24,337 bases of DNA from JAKORR01 sp964608495. Lineage in GTDB: Bacteria; Armatimonadota; Zipacnadia; Zipacnadales; FEN-943. The notes under the pieces were generated by a model. That model searched no databases. It was not told the DNA's origin and saw nothing but the letters and a program-made list of their open reading frames with translations. The DNA lies in the NCBI GenBank assembly GCA_964608495.1, contig CAZSOQ010000060.1, positions 1-24,337 on the forward strand, written 5' to 3'. Made by a program: the position numbers and the translations under genes. Positions 7,129-14,987 of the stretch are shown here, piece by piece; the stretch's first letter is position 1, and each line of letters opens with the position of its first letter.

Positions 7129-8127
7129 TCACACGACCCCCGCGCGCATCAAATCCTGGATGTCCAGCATCCCCAGTGCCCGCCCCTCCTTGTCTACAAC
7201 CGGGAGGTTGTCGAACTGCCGCTCCTGCATGATCCGAATGGCCTCGGAGGCCATGGTCTCGGGGGAAGCCGTCGTCGGCCGCAAGGTCATCACCTGGGTG
7301 ATGGGTCTGCGCATGACGGCCGACCAATCCTGCTCGCGCTGCATCAGCACGCGGAAGTCGCCATCGGTGAACAGGCCACGCAGGTGCCCGTCCTCGGTGA
7401 CCACGCTCACGGCCCCGCGGACGCTGGCGTTGGTCATCACCATCAGGGCGTCGAAGACGGTCGCGCCCAGAGGCACCGTCGGGTTGTCCGGGCCCGAATG
7501 CATCAAATCGGCGACGCGCAGCAGCACGCGCCGGCCAATGGTCCCACCGGGGTGGGTTCGGCCGTAGTCCTCGACCGTGAAGCCGCGCACCGCCATGACC
7601 GCCATCGCCAGCGCGTCTCCCAGCGCCATGGCGGCGAGGACGGAGGCCGTGGGCGCGAGGCCCAGCGGACAGGCCTCTCGCTCGACGGAGGCGTCCAGCA
7701 CCGCGTCCGAGTCTCGCGCCAGCGTGGAGTCCGGTCGGCCACAGATGGCGATCGTCTTCGCCCCGACGCGCTTGATCCACGGCAGGATCGTCTTCACCTC
7801 ATCGGTCTCGCCGCTGTTCGAGACGAGCAGGACGACGTCGTCGCAGGTGACCATGCCCAGGTCGCCGTGCTGGGCCTCGGTGGGATGCATGAAGAAGGCG
7901 GGCGTGCCCGTGCTGGCCAGCGTGCTGGCGATCTTGCGCGCCACGCAGCCCGACTTGCCCACTCCCGTGGCCACGGCGCGGCCCCCCATTTCCAGCAGCA
8001 GCCGCACCGCGCGGGTGAAGTCTTCCCCGAGCCGCGCGCCGAGATCGCAAACGGCCCTACCCTCGATGGCCAGGGTGTTCAGGGCCTGGCCGAGGGCCAC
8101 CGCTTCTCTGTCGAAGGAACCGGTCAT
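7129..8127 (-). CDS. kdsD: Arabinose-5-phosphate isomerase, KpsF/GutQ family
   Basis: Converts ribulose 5-phosphate to arabinose 5-phosphate, the first step of Kdo synthesis. The 332-aa protein has an N-terminal SIS domain (about 35-180) with ATGVGKSGCVARKIASTLAS (53-72), MHPTEAQHGDLGM (80-92) and VSNSGETDE (102-110). The family block THPGGTIGRR holds the catalytic His, and two C-terminal CBS domains follow (about 200-332, e.g. VADLMH, GLFTDGDFR, MLDIQDLM). The His often seen after GKSG is Cys here. I chose ATG at 8127, with GGGGGAG 8 nt upstream, over a GTG at 8133 that would leave only 2 nt. It follows kdsA directly, completing a kdsB-kdsA-kdsD block. Confidence 0.92.
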   Translation of the reverse strand: MTGSFDREAVALGQALNTLAIEGRAVCDLGARLGEDFTRAVRLLLEMGGRAVATGVGKSGCVARKIASTLASTGTPAFFMHPTEAQHGDLGMVTCDDVVLLVSNSGETDEVKTILPWIKRVGAKTIAICGRPDSTLARDSDAVLDASVEREACPLGLAPTASVLAAMALGDALAMAVMAVRGFTVEDYGRTHPGGTIGRRVLLRVADLMHSGPDNPTVPLGATVFDALMVMTNASVRGAVSVVTEDGHLRGLFTDGDFRVLMQREQDWSAVMRRPITQVMTLRPTTASPETMASEAIRIMQERQFDNLPVVDKEGRALGMLDIQDLMRAGVV

Positions 8128-8132
8128 TGCCA

Positions 8133-8990
8133 CTACTCCCCCTGCGTCCCCGGGGCGCCCGCGAGGGCCTCGCGCACGAGCTTGGCCTGCCGCAACACGA
8201 CCTCCACCTCGTCAAGAGCCAGCATGTTGGGCCCGTCACACAGGGCCTCGCCGGGACAGGGATGGACCTCGAAGAACAGGGCGTCCACGCCCGCCGCCAC
8301 GGCGGCGCGGGCGAGCATGGGCACGAACTCCCGCTGGCCGCCGGACGCCCCCCCGGCCCCGCCGGGCTGCTGCACCGAGTGGGTGGCATCGAACACCACG
8401 GGCCATCCCGTCGCGCGCATGATCTGCACGCCGCGGAAGTCCACGACCAGGTCGCGATGGCCGAAGGTCGTGCCGCGCTCGGTAAGGATGAGGCGGTCGT
8501 TACCGCTGTCGGTGACCTTGGCGACGGCGTAGGCCATGTCCTGGGGGGCCAGGAACTGGCCTTTCTTGATGTTGACCGCCCGCCCCGAGCGCGCGGCGGC
8601 TGCGAGCAGGTCTGTCTGTCGGCACAGGAAGGCGGGAATCTGGAGGACGTCCACGACCTCGGCCACGGCCGGGACCTGGTGGGTCTCGTGCACGTCGGTG
8701 AGGACGGGCACGCCGACCTGGCGGCGGATCTCGGCCAGCCAGGCCAGGCCCTGCTCGAGCCCCGGCCCGCGGAAGGAGGCCAGCGAGGTGCGATTGGCCT
8801 TGTCGAAGGAGGCCTTGAATACGTAGGGCATCCCCAGGGCCGCGGCCACGGCCTTCATCCGCTCGGCCACGCGCAGCCCGAGCTCGAGGCTCTCGAGTAC
8901 GCAGGGCCCGGCTATCAGACCCAGGGCCTCGCCGCCCAGGGGCGCGTCGAGCAGCTCCAGCTCCAGGGGATGTTCGGCGCCGAGCTTCAC
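8133..8990 (-). CDS. kdsA: 3-deoxy-8-phosphooctulonate synthase (Kdo-8-phosphate synthase)
   Basis: Condenses phosphoenolpyruvate with arabinose 5-phosphate to Kdo-8-phosphate. The 285-aa protein has LIAGPCVLES (25-34), VFKASFDKANRTS, FLCRQTDLLAAA, INIKKGQFLAP, LTERGTTFG and DATHSVQQPGG. The cysteine in AGPC and the sequence TERGTTFG, instead of the E. coli-type Asn and CDRGANFG, place it in the metal-dependent class like the Aquifex enzyme. The start is GTG at 8990, overlapping the kdsB stop as GTGA, with GGAGG 7 nt upstream; a longer open frame to 9254 runs through kdsB and is not used. It produces the substrate chain for the neighbouring KdsB; a Kdo-8-phosphate phosphatase (KdsC) is not in the window. 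Confidence 0.95.
   Translation of the reverse strand: MKLGAEHPLELELLDAPLGGEALGLIAGPCVLESLELGLRVAERMKAVAAALGMPYVFKASFDKANRTSLASFRGPGLEQGLAWLAEIRRQVGVPVLTDVHETHQVPAVAEVVDVLQIPAFLCRQTDLLAAAARSGRAVNIKKGQFLAPQDMAYAVAKVTDSGNDRLILTERGTTFGHRDLVVDFRGVQIMRATGWPVVFDATHSVQQPGGAGGASGGQREFVPMLARAAVAAGVDALFFEVHPCPGEALCDGPNMLALDEVEVVLRQAKLVREALAGAPGTQGE
8136..8142 (-). promoter_or_regulatory. Ribosome binding site deciding the kdsD start
   Basis: GGGGGAG on the minus strand lies 8 nt before the ATG at 8127 and only 2 nt before a GTG at 8133. It favours the ATG and lies within the end of kdsA. Confidence 0.55.
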
Positions 8991-9760
8991 CGCGAGCCCT
9001 CCATTATCGCGCGCACGCGCTCGAGGTCCTCGGGCGTGTCCACGCTGATGGGCGAGTAGTCCACCGTGGCCACCCGGATCGGGCATCCGTTCTCCATGGC
9101 CCGCAACTGCTCGAGCTTCTCGGTGAGCTCCAGGGGCGTCGGCTTCAGACCGGCGAACCACAGCAGGTCCTCGGTGCGGTAGACGTACAGCCCGATGTGC
9201 TTGAGCGGCCACAGCTCGGACACCGGATGCTGGCGCCGGTTGTCTTGCGACCACGGCGACGGGCTGTCGAGGCGGAAGAAGGGGATGGGCGCGCGGCTGA
9301 AGTAGAGGGCGTAGCCCCGCCGGTCCAGCACCACCTTCACGACCGAGGGGTCGAGGTGCTCCTCAAGGGTCCTGATGGGGCCGGCCACGGTGGCCATGCG
9401 CAGGTCGCGCTCGAGGAGGAAGGGCGCCAGGGCCGCCTCGATCACCTGCGGGTCAAGGAGCGGCTCGTCGCCCTGGATGTTGACGACGACGTCGCACTGA
9501 ACGCGGGCCGCCACCTCGGCGAGCCGGTCGGTGCCCGAGGAGTGGTAAGGCGAGGTCATCTCGACCCGGCCCCCGAAGGCCTCGACGGCCCGGCGCACGC
9601 GCTCGTCGTCGGTGGCCACGATCACCTCACTCAGGGATCCGGCCTGCTTGGCCCGCTCGTAGACGTGCTGCACCATCGGCTTGCCGGCCAGAGACACCAG
9701 AACCTTGCCCTCGAGCCGGGTGGAGGCGTAGCGCGCCGGGATCATGCCGACGATCTTCAT
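8987..9760 (-). CDS. kdsB: CMP-Kdo synthetase
   Basis: Activates Kdo with CTP to CMP-Kdo, the donor for lipid A-Kdo transfer. The 257-aa protein shows the nucleotidyltransferase start MKIVGMIPARYASTRLEGK, then VATDDERV, the SGTDR element (76-80), NIQGDEPLL (94-102; Asp for Mg binding) and HIGLYVYR, and ends with PISVDTPEDLERV, all typical of KdsB. The ATG overlaps the rfaE2 stop as ATGA, and its stop overlaps the kdsA start as GTGA. It is full length and unremarkable. Confidence 0.96.
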   Translation of the reverse strand: MKIVGMIPARYASTRLEGKVLVSLAGKPMVQHVYERAKQAGSLSEVIVATDDERVRRAVEAFGGRVEMTSPYHSSGTDRLAEVAARVQCDVVVNIQGDEPLLDPQVIEAALAPFLLERDLRMATVAGPIRTLEEHLDPSVVKVVLDRRGYALYFSRAPIPFFRLDSPSPWSQDNRRQHPVSELWPLKHIGLYVYRTEDLLWFAGLKPTPLELTEKLEQLRAMENGCPIRVATVDYSPISVDTPEDLERVRAIMEGSR

Positions 9761-10275
9761 TCGCCCTCATCCTCCGACTGGCGCAGCCACGAGGAGTGGC
9801 GCTCGAGGACCCGGGCGATGGTGACCGTGGTGGACCTGCCGTTGACGAGAGGCGCGATGACTATGCGGCCGCCCAGGCTTCGCACCAGCGGGGCCTCTGG
9901 GAGGTCCTCGGGAGAGTAGTCGCCACCCTTGACGTGCACGTCGGGACGGATGATACGGATCAGCTCGTCCGGCGTGTCCTCCTCGAAGACGCTGACGTAG
10001 GCCACGAAGGTCAGGGCCGCGAGCATCTCGGCCCGCTCGCCCTCGGGCACCAGGGGCCGGCTGGGGCCCTTGAGCCGTTGGGTGGACAGATCGTTGTTGA
10101 CGCCCACGACCAGGGCGTCACCGAGCCTGCTGGCCTCATACAGGTACCGCACGTGGCCGATGTGGAGCAGGTCAAAGCACCCGTTGGTGAAGACGATGGC
10201 TCCGCCGTCGCGCCTGAGTGCCGGCACCAGCTCGCGCAGTTGCGCTCGGGTCACTATCTTGTCGCGGTAAGACAA
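9757..10275 (-). CDS. rfaE2: D-glycero-beta-D-manno-heptose 1-phosphate adenylyltransferase
   Basis: Transfers AMP from ATP to heptose 1-phosphate, giving ADP-heptose for the LPS inner core. The 172-aa protein is the stand-alone C-terminal half of HldE: VFTNGCFDLLHIGHVRYL (28-45) with the HIGH nucleotidyltransferase motif, VVGVNNDLSTQRLKG, RPLVPEGERAEMLAAL, VHVKGGDYSPEDLPE and NGRSTT. The kinase half is absent from the window, as are GmhA, GmhB and HldD. The start is TTG at 10275 with GGAGGT 8 nt upstream. It sits 6 nt downstream of mreD and overlaps kdsB by 4 nt, linking cell-shape genes to LPS precursor genes. Confidence 0.95.
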   Translation of the reverse strand: MSYRDKIVTRAQLRELVPALRRDGGAIVFTNGCFDLLHIGHVRYLYEASRLGDALVVGVNNDLSTQRLKGPSRPLVPEGERAEMLAALTFVAYVSVFEEDTPDELIRIIRPDVHVKGGDYSPEDLPEAPLVRSLGGRIVIAPLVNGRSTTVTIARVLERHSSWLRQSEDEGE

Positions 10276-10281
10276 CTTCCG

Positions 10282-10770
10282 TTACCTCCACGGAGTCCAT
10301 GACTGGTAGCCGCCGCCCTGGAGGCCGAGGACCAGGGCGTGAAGAGGGACAGCGACCACCATGGTGTAGAGCAGCGCGTGAAGCGTGCCCGCCAGCCACA
10401 GCCCGAGGGCCGTGGGCGGCTGGAAGAGCATGAGCGCCATACGGAAAAGCAGCGCGGCCACCAGGGCGCCCGGAGCGGCGGCCAGGGCGCGTCGCACCAG
10501 GAGCCTGTGTCCGACCAGGCCGCTGGCGAGGCCCACGAGCATATAGGCGACAAACAGGCCGCCCCAGGGCTCCTGGGCCATGGGGCCGCGGAAGAGCGCG
10601 GCGAAGAAGCCCGCGGCCAGGCCAAGACCGCCGCCGAAGGCCACGGCGGTACTCATGACGGCGGCGACCAACACCTCGGGCCGCTCGCCTCCCCAGAAGA
10701 GGGAGGCCGGCCAAGCCGTCTCCATCACACAGGCCGCGGCCATGGATAGGGCAACGATCAAGTAGGCCAA
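10282..10770 (-). CDS. mreD: Rod shape-determining protein MreD
   Basis: A 162-aa, very hydrophobic integral membrane protein with about five predicted transmembrane segments and PWGG/FVAYMLVGLASGL in the middle. Sequence identity in this family is low, and the call rests on size, topology and its place right after mreB and mreC. MreD helps hold the elongasome together at the inner membrane. The start is TTG with GAGGAG about 8 nt upstream; it begins 15 nt after the mreC stop and ends 6 nt before rfaE2. Confidence 0.85.
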   Translation of the reverse strand: MAYLIVALSMAAACVMETAWPASLFWGGERPEVLVAAVMSTAVAFGGGLGLAAGFFAALFRGPMAQEPWGGLFVAYMLVGLASGLVGHRLLVRRALAAAPGALVAALLFRMALMLFQPPTALGLWLAGTLHALLYTMVVAVPLHALVLGLQGGGYQSWTPWR

Positions 10771-10785
10771 CGAGGGCGCTCCTCG

Positions 10786-11637
10786 CTACCTGACCCCGCT
10801 CACACGGCCCACGGTCACGAACGACAGTCGCTGCAGGTCCATCGGCGGCTTGACGGTCGCGCTGAGCACGCGGGAGCTGGCGGGACTGGCCGTAATCTGG
10901 ATCACGCGGCCGATGGGTATCCCCTTGGGGTATACCTGCCCCAGGCCGGACGTGAGCACCAGGTCACCCACCGCGATGTCGGAGCGGCCGACCACCTTGT
11001 CCAGCCGCAGCAGATCGGGTCCGCCGGAGGGCGGCTGGGCGTACAACATACCCTCGTCGCGCGAGCGCTGGTCCAAGGCGGCGACGGCGTGCTGGCTGTC
11101 CACGATCAGCACCGCCTCGCCGACCGAGCCCATGGCCTCGAGCACGCGCCCAACCAGGTAGCCCCCGGAGAGCAGGATGTCGTCCTTGGCCAGCTCCACG
11201 CCGTCGGCGACCCGGATCTTCGCCCGCCGCTTGATCAGCCCCGGCGAGCGGGCGATCACCTCCGCTACAGCCACGCGTTCCAGCCCGGCGGGCATGGGGG
11301 CATTGAGCGCCTTGCGCAGCTCCTTGTTCTCCGCCACCTGCTCGCTCAGGCGCGCGTTGTCGGCCCTGAGCCGAGCCGCCTCGTCGCGCAGACACTGGTT
11401 GTCGCGACCCAGCCTGCCGGCGGCCGCGAGCGAGAAGGCGACGTCGTGGACCCCCGCCACCACGCTGCTGGCGAGAGCCACGGCCGGCGTGATGAGGCGC
11501 ATGACGAGCCTCTCGGGCCAGGCGCGGGCGCCGCGGCCCCAGGCGATGTGCTGCCAGACTGTCAGCAGGAGGGCCAGGATGATGAGGACCACGGCGGCCC
11601 GGCCCAGGCCCTCCGGCGCTGCAACTTCGTGCCGCAC
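10786..11637 (-). CDS. mreC: Rod shape-determining protein MreC
   Basis: A 283-aa bitopic protein: short cytoplasmic N-terminus, one membrane segment (about 13-33), a heptad-rich coiled coil (about 75-112, LRDEAARLRADNARLSEQV), then the beta-barrel pair of periplasmic MreC. The conserved region is recognisable: VIARSPGLIKRRAKI, GVELAKDDILLSGGYLVGRV, IVDSQHAVAAL, DLVLTSGLGQVYPKGIPIG. In the periplasm MreC bridges MreB/MreD to PBP2 and RodA. The GTG start at 11637 touches the last base of the mreB stop (TAGTG), so the genes are coupled. Confidence 0.94.
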   Translation of the reverse strand: MRHEVAAPEGLGRAAVVLIILALLLTVWQHIAWGRGARAWPERLVMRLITPAVALASSVVAGVHDVAFSLAAAGRLGRDNQCLRDEAARLRADNARLSEQVAENKELRKALNAPMPAGLERVAVAEVIARSPGLIKRRAKIRVADGVELAKDDILLSGGYLVGRVLEAMGSVGEAVLIVDSQHAVAALDQRSRDEGMLYAQPPSGGPDLLRLDKVVGRSDIAVGDLVLTSGLGQVYPKGIPIGRVIQITASPASSRVLSATVKPPMDLQRLSFVTVGRVSGVR

Positions 11638-12683
11638 TACCTAGTCACCAGCCCGTCCAACTCCTCGAGATAGCGGGCCGTGCCGATAACCACACAGGTG
11701 AGCGGGTCCTCGGCTATGTAGACCGGGATGTCGGTCTCGGCGCTGATGAGCTGATCGAGGCCGCGGAGGAGCGCGCCGCCCCCGGCCAGGACGATGCCGC
11801 CGTTCATCACGTCGGCGGCCAGCTCCGGCGGCGTGCCGTCGAGGCACTCCTTGACCAGGTCAATGACGGCGGCGACCGGCTCGGCGATGGCTTCGCGCAC
11901 CTCCTCGGAGCGGATCACGACGCTCTTGGGCAGCCCCGTGAGGAGGTCCTTGCCGCGAATCTCGATGGCCCGTTCCTCGGGCTGCGGGAAGGCGGAGCCG
12001 ATCTCGAGCTTGATGTGCTCGGCCGTCGCCTCGCCGATGAACAGGTTGTGTTCGCGCCGCACGTAGCTGGAAATGGCCTCGTCAATCTCCTCGCCGGCGA
12101 TGCGCATGGACCGCTGGGTGCAGATACCTCCCAGCGAGATGACGGCGGTCTCGGTCGTGCCGCCACCGATGTCCACCACCATGTTGCCCGTGGGCTCGGC
12201 CACGGCCAGCCCGGCACCGATGGCCGCCGCCATGGGCTCGTCTATCAGCTCCGTCTCCCAGGCGCCGGCCCGCTTCGCCGCCTCGCGCACGGCGCGGCGC
12301 TCCACCTCCGTGATTCCCGAGGGTATGCCCACCACGACGCGGGGCGGGACGGTGATCGAGCGGCGCAGGGCCTGCCGGATGAAGTGAGAGAGCATCTGCT
12401 CGGTGGCGTCGAAGTCGGCGATGACACCGTCCCTGAGGGGCCGGATAGCGCGGATGGAAGCCGGGGTCCGCCCGACCATGCGCTTAGCGCTCTCGCCGAC
12501 GGCGAGCACGCGACCGGTCTCGGTGTCCACAGCCACGACGGAGGGCTCCCGCAGGATGATCCCGCGGCCTTTGACGTAGACGAGGGTGTTGGCGGTTCCC
12601 AGGTCAATGCCGATGCCCCGCGAGAAGCGCCGCACCAGCGATATGAACCGGGCGAACCCGCCGCTAACCCAACGCCGTCTCAC
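11637..12683 (-). CDS. mreB: Rod shape-determining actin-like protein MreB
   Basis: A 348-aa actin-fold ATPase that forms membrane-bound filaments guiding lateral wall synthesis. Phosphate 1 is GIDLGTANTLVYVKG (25-39), phosphate 2 is VVDIGGGTTETAVISLGG, the connecting segment DEPMAAAIGAGL, and the adenosine loop GGIVLAGGGALLRGLDQLI. GTG at 12683 is chosen because AAGGAGG lies 6 nt upstream. This gives an N-terminus of about 23 residues before GIDLGT, longer than most MreB proteins; FARFISLVRRFSRG within it could be an amphipathic membrane-binding helix. The gene overlaps the end of maf by 20 nt in another frame. Maf-MreB-MreC-MreD is a common bacterial gene order. Confidence 0.95.
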   Translation of the reverse strand: MRRRWVSGGFARFISLVRRFSRGIGIDLGTANTLVYVKGRGIILREPSVVAVDTETGRVLAVGESAKRMVGRTPASIRAIRPLRDGVIADFDATEQMLSHFIRQALRRSITVPPRVVVGIPSGITEVERRAVREAAKRAGAWETELIDEPMAAAIGAGLAVAEPTGNMVVDIGGGTTETAVISLGGICTQRSMRIAGEEIDEAISSYVRREHNLFIGEATAEHIKLEIGSAFPQPEERAIEIRGKDLLTGLPKSVVIRSEEVREAIAEPVAAVIDLVKECLDGTPPELAADVMNGGIVLAGGGALLRGLDQLISAETDIPVYIAEDPLTCVVIGTARYLEELDGLVTR

Positions 12684-13323
12684 TAGTGCCCTCCTTCTGG
12701 GCAAGAGCCTCCGATGCCAGGACCAGCAACCGCAGGACTGTCGCCACGGGCAAGCCCACTACATTGTCCCAGGGGCCCTCCAGCCCCTCGACCAAACCAA
12801 CACCTTCCCCCTGGATGCCATATCCACCGGCCTTGTCCATCGGCTCGCCTGTGTCGAGGTACTCCTCAATCTCCCGGGGTGTCAGCGGCCGGAAGACAAC
12901 GCGGCTGCCTACCACCTCTTCGGCCAGCAATTCGGGCCTGCCTGCCACGCAGGCCGCAATCACGACTGCAGTGTACACCTCGTGGGCACGCGCGGCCAGT
13001 CTGGACAGCATGGCGCGGGCCTCGGCGCGGGACCCGGGCTTGCCCAGGACCTGACCGTCGGCGGCCACGACCGTGTCCGCGCCCAGCACCAGCGCACCCG
13101 GCTCCCCTTGCGCCACGGCCAGAGCCTTGGCCCTGGCCGCGGCGAGCGCCGTCTCCACCGGAGACAGCCCGGGGGGCGCTTTTTCGGCTTCGGGCGGCGG
13201 ATGGACTATCTTCGCATCCAGGCCGGCGCGCCGCAACAGCCAGGACCGACGCGGGGAGGCCGACGCAAGGACCAGTCGCCTGCCTGGGGTCGGAGGCCCT
13301 GGCGCACGAGGATTGTCGCTCAT
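12664..13323 (-). CDS. maf: Maf family nucleoside triphosphate pyrophosphatase
   Basis: A 219-aa house-cleaning enzyme that hydrolyses (modified) nucleoside triphosphates to monophosphates. Key blocks are LVLASASPRRSWLLRRAG (17-34), VLGADTVVAADGQVLGKP (79-96, catalytic Asp), YTAVVIA, and the C-terminal DKAGGYGIQGEG that is characteristic of the dTTP/UTP-preferring YhdE-like branch. The ATG overlaps the stop of the upstream UbiB-type kinase as ATGA. It has a slightly extended Pro-rich N-terminus (PRAPGPPTPGRR). Confidence 0.94.
   Translation of the reverse strand: MSDNPRAPGPPTPGRRLVLASASPRRSWLLRRAGLDAKIVHPPPEAEKAPPGLSPVETALAAARAKALAVAQGEPGALVLGADTVVAADGQVLGKPGSRAEARAMLSRLAARAHEVYTAVVIAACVAGRPELLAEEVVGSRVVFRPLTPREIEEYLDTGEPMDKAGGYGIQGEGVGLVEGLEGPWDNVVGLPVATVLRLLVLASEALAQKEGTSETALG
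12690..12696 (-). promoter_or_regulatory. Ribosome binding site deciding the mreB start
   Basis: AAGGAGG on the minus strand, 6 nt before GTG AGA CGG. It lies inside the last codons of maf and selects the mreB start at 12683. Confidence 0.8.
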
Positions 13324-14987
13324 AGCCGTCCCGAACGCAAGATCGAGTAGAGCAGCCAGAGTCCGAGCACGGCCGCGGTGCCCGCGTAGAGGACGCCGCC
13401 GACGGGGGTGAGGCTCGCGATGGCCCGCTCGCTGGAGATGATCATTGCCGAGGACACTATGAAGGCGGCCACGACCAGCCCAAAGGACAGCCGGTTGGCC
13501 ATCACGTCGAGGCGCCGCAGGTACTGCTCGGCGTCCTCGACGGCCAGACGCACGCGCAGGCCGCCCGAGTTGGCCCTCACAAGCAGCCTGGCCAGTTGCC
13601 GGGGCACGAGCCGCGCCGCGCGCAGGAGCTGGTACCCGTCCTGGCGCAGGCGGTCGAGCATACGGTCGGCGAAGGCGCCCCCATGGCTCTCGACCAGGGC
13701 CGCCTGCGCCACGCGCCGGAAGTCGAAGTCCGCGTCGAGCATCCGGCAGACGCCCTCGCCCACCAGGAGCGTTCTGCCCACCGCCCCCAGGATCGGCGGC
13801 ACGCGCACCCGGTGCCGGAAGACCAGGGACAGCATCTGGTCGAGGGCCTCGCCCACGCGGATGTCCGCCTGCCTGACTGCCGTGTACCGAGACAACATCC
13901 GGTCCACGTCCACCGCCAGGGCCTGGATGTCCGTGTCGTCCGACACGATCCCGACCTCGAGCAGCTCATCCAGCAGCCCCTCGGAGTCCTCTCTGAGCAT
14001 CGCCAGCACCAGGCTGCCCAGGGACTGGCGCATCCTGCGGCTGACTGACTGCACGTTCCCGCAGTCGAGGAACACTATGCTCTCGTCCGGCTGGATGAGC
14101 AGGTTGCCCGCGTGAGGATCGCCGTGGAAGAAGCCCAGCTCGAAGATCTGGACGAGGAGCAGCTTGCCGATGTTGGCGGCCGCCGTGGAGCTGTCAATGG
14201 CCAGGCGTTCCCGCTTGCCCAGGTCCTCCGGGCGCGCGCCGGTGCACCACTCCATGGTGAGGACGCGGCGGGTCGTGTAGTTCCAGTAGACGAAGGGCAC
14301 CTTAGCGTGGTCGTACTTGGCCAGGGCCTCGCGCATCCGATCCGTACGGTGGGCCTCGACGTAGTAGTTGAGCTCGTTGCGCAGGATGTGGGCGAACTCC
14401 AGGGCGAACTCCGAGACGCGAGCGTCCTGCATGGCCCTGCTGTAACGTTCGGCCACGCGAGCGACGGCCATGAGCAACTGCAGGTCCATCTCGACGATGG
14501 CCGCAGCCTCCGGGCGCTGGACCTTGACGGCCACCTGCTGCCCCGTCCTCAGGCGCGCCTTGTGGACCTGGGCCAGGGACGCCGCGGCGCAAGGCTCCTC
14601 CTCGAACTCCGCGAACACCTCCTCCAGCCGCGCCCCCAGCTCCGCCTCGACGAGGTCGCGGGCTTCCTCGAAGGGGAAGGCCGACACGTGGTCCTCGAGC
14701 TTGCGCAGCTCCGGCAGGTACTCCGGGGGCAGCAGGTCCGGCCGACAGGCCAGGACCTGCCCGAGCTTCACGCCCACCGGCCCGAGCTCCTGCAGGGCCA
14801 GCCGCAGGCGTTCGGGGAGGGTCAACTCCTCGCCCGAGGGCTTGAAGCGCCTCGGGATGAGATGCCCCAGGCCCAGCCGCTGCATCACGGGCGCGAAGCC
14901 GTAGTGAGCGAAAACACCGGCCACGTGGCTTGCCCGCTGCAGCCACTGACGGGCACCCGGTCGCCGTGCCGTCCCATCAACAGGCAA
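13320..14987 (-). CDS. ABC1/UbiB/AarF family atypical protein kinase-like protein
   Basis: A 555-aa protein of the UbiB family, which supports synthesis or distribution of ubiquinone and other isoprenoid lipids and has weak ATPase rather than protein kinase activity. Visible are KLGQVLACRPDLLPPEYLPE (74-93, the KxGQ motif), the Ala-rich loop EPCAAASLAQVHKARL, the lysine motif VAVKVQRP, FFHGDPHAGNLLI (catalytic loop) and FLDCGNV (DFG position reads DCG). The C-terminus has two hydrophobic segments (about 503-545), the usual membrane anchor. The start is TTG at 14987, with GGGGAGG 9 nt upstream, overlapping the radical SAM gene end by 11 nt. No ubiquinone or menaquinone gene is adjacent; the UbiA-type prenyltransferase at the end of the same run is the only isoprenoid enzyme here. 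Confidence 0.93.
   Translation of the reverse strand: MPVDGTARRPGARQWLQRASHVAGVFAHYGFAPVMQRLGLGHLIPRRFKPSGEELTLPERLRLALQELGPVGVKLGQVLACRPDLLPPEYLPELRKLEDHVSAFPFEEARDLVEAELGARLEEVFAEFEEEPCAAASLAQVHKARLRTGQQVAVKVQRPEAAAIVEMDLQLLMAVARVAERYSRAMQDARVSEFALEFAHILRNELNYYVEAHRTDRMREALAKYDHAKVPFVYWNYTTRRVLTMEWCTGARPEDLGKRERLAIDSSTAAANIGKLLLVQIFELGFFHGDPHAGNLLIQPDESIVFLDCGNVQSVSRRMRQSLGSLVLAMLREDSEGLLDELLEVGIVSDDTDIQALAVDVDRMLSRYTAVRQADIRVGEALDQMLSLVFRHRVRVPPILGAVGRTLLVGEGVCRMLDADFDFRRVAQAALVESHGGAFADRMLDRLRQDGYQLLRAARLVPRQLARLLVRANSGGLRVRLAVEDAEQYLRRLDVMANRLSFGLVVAAFIVSSAMIISSERAIASLTPVGGVLYAGTAAVLGLWLLYSILRSGRL

Noticed and set aside
5566..8532. A 988-codon open frame on the plus strand
   Set aside because: It runs antisense through dus, coaX, the metallophosphoesterase, kdsD and kdsA. 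Its peptide is low-complexity Arg/His/Gly/Pro, as expected for the opposite strand of GC-rich genes, and has no domain.
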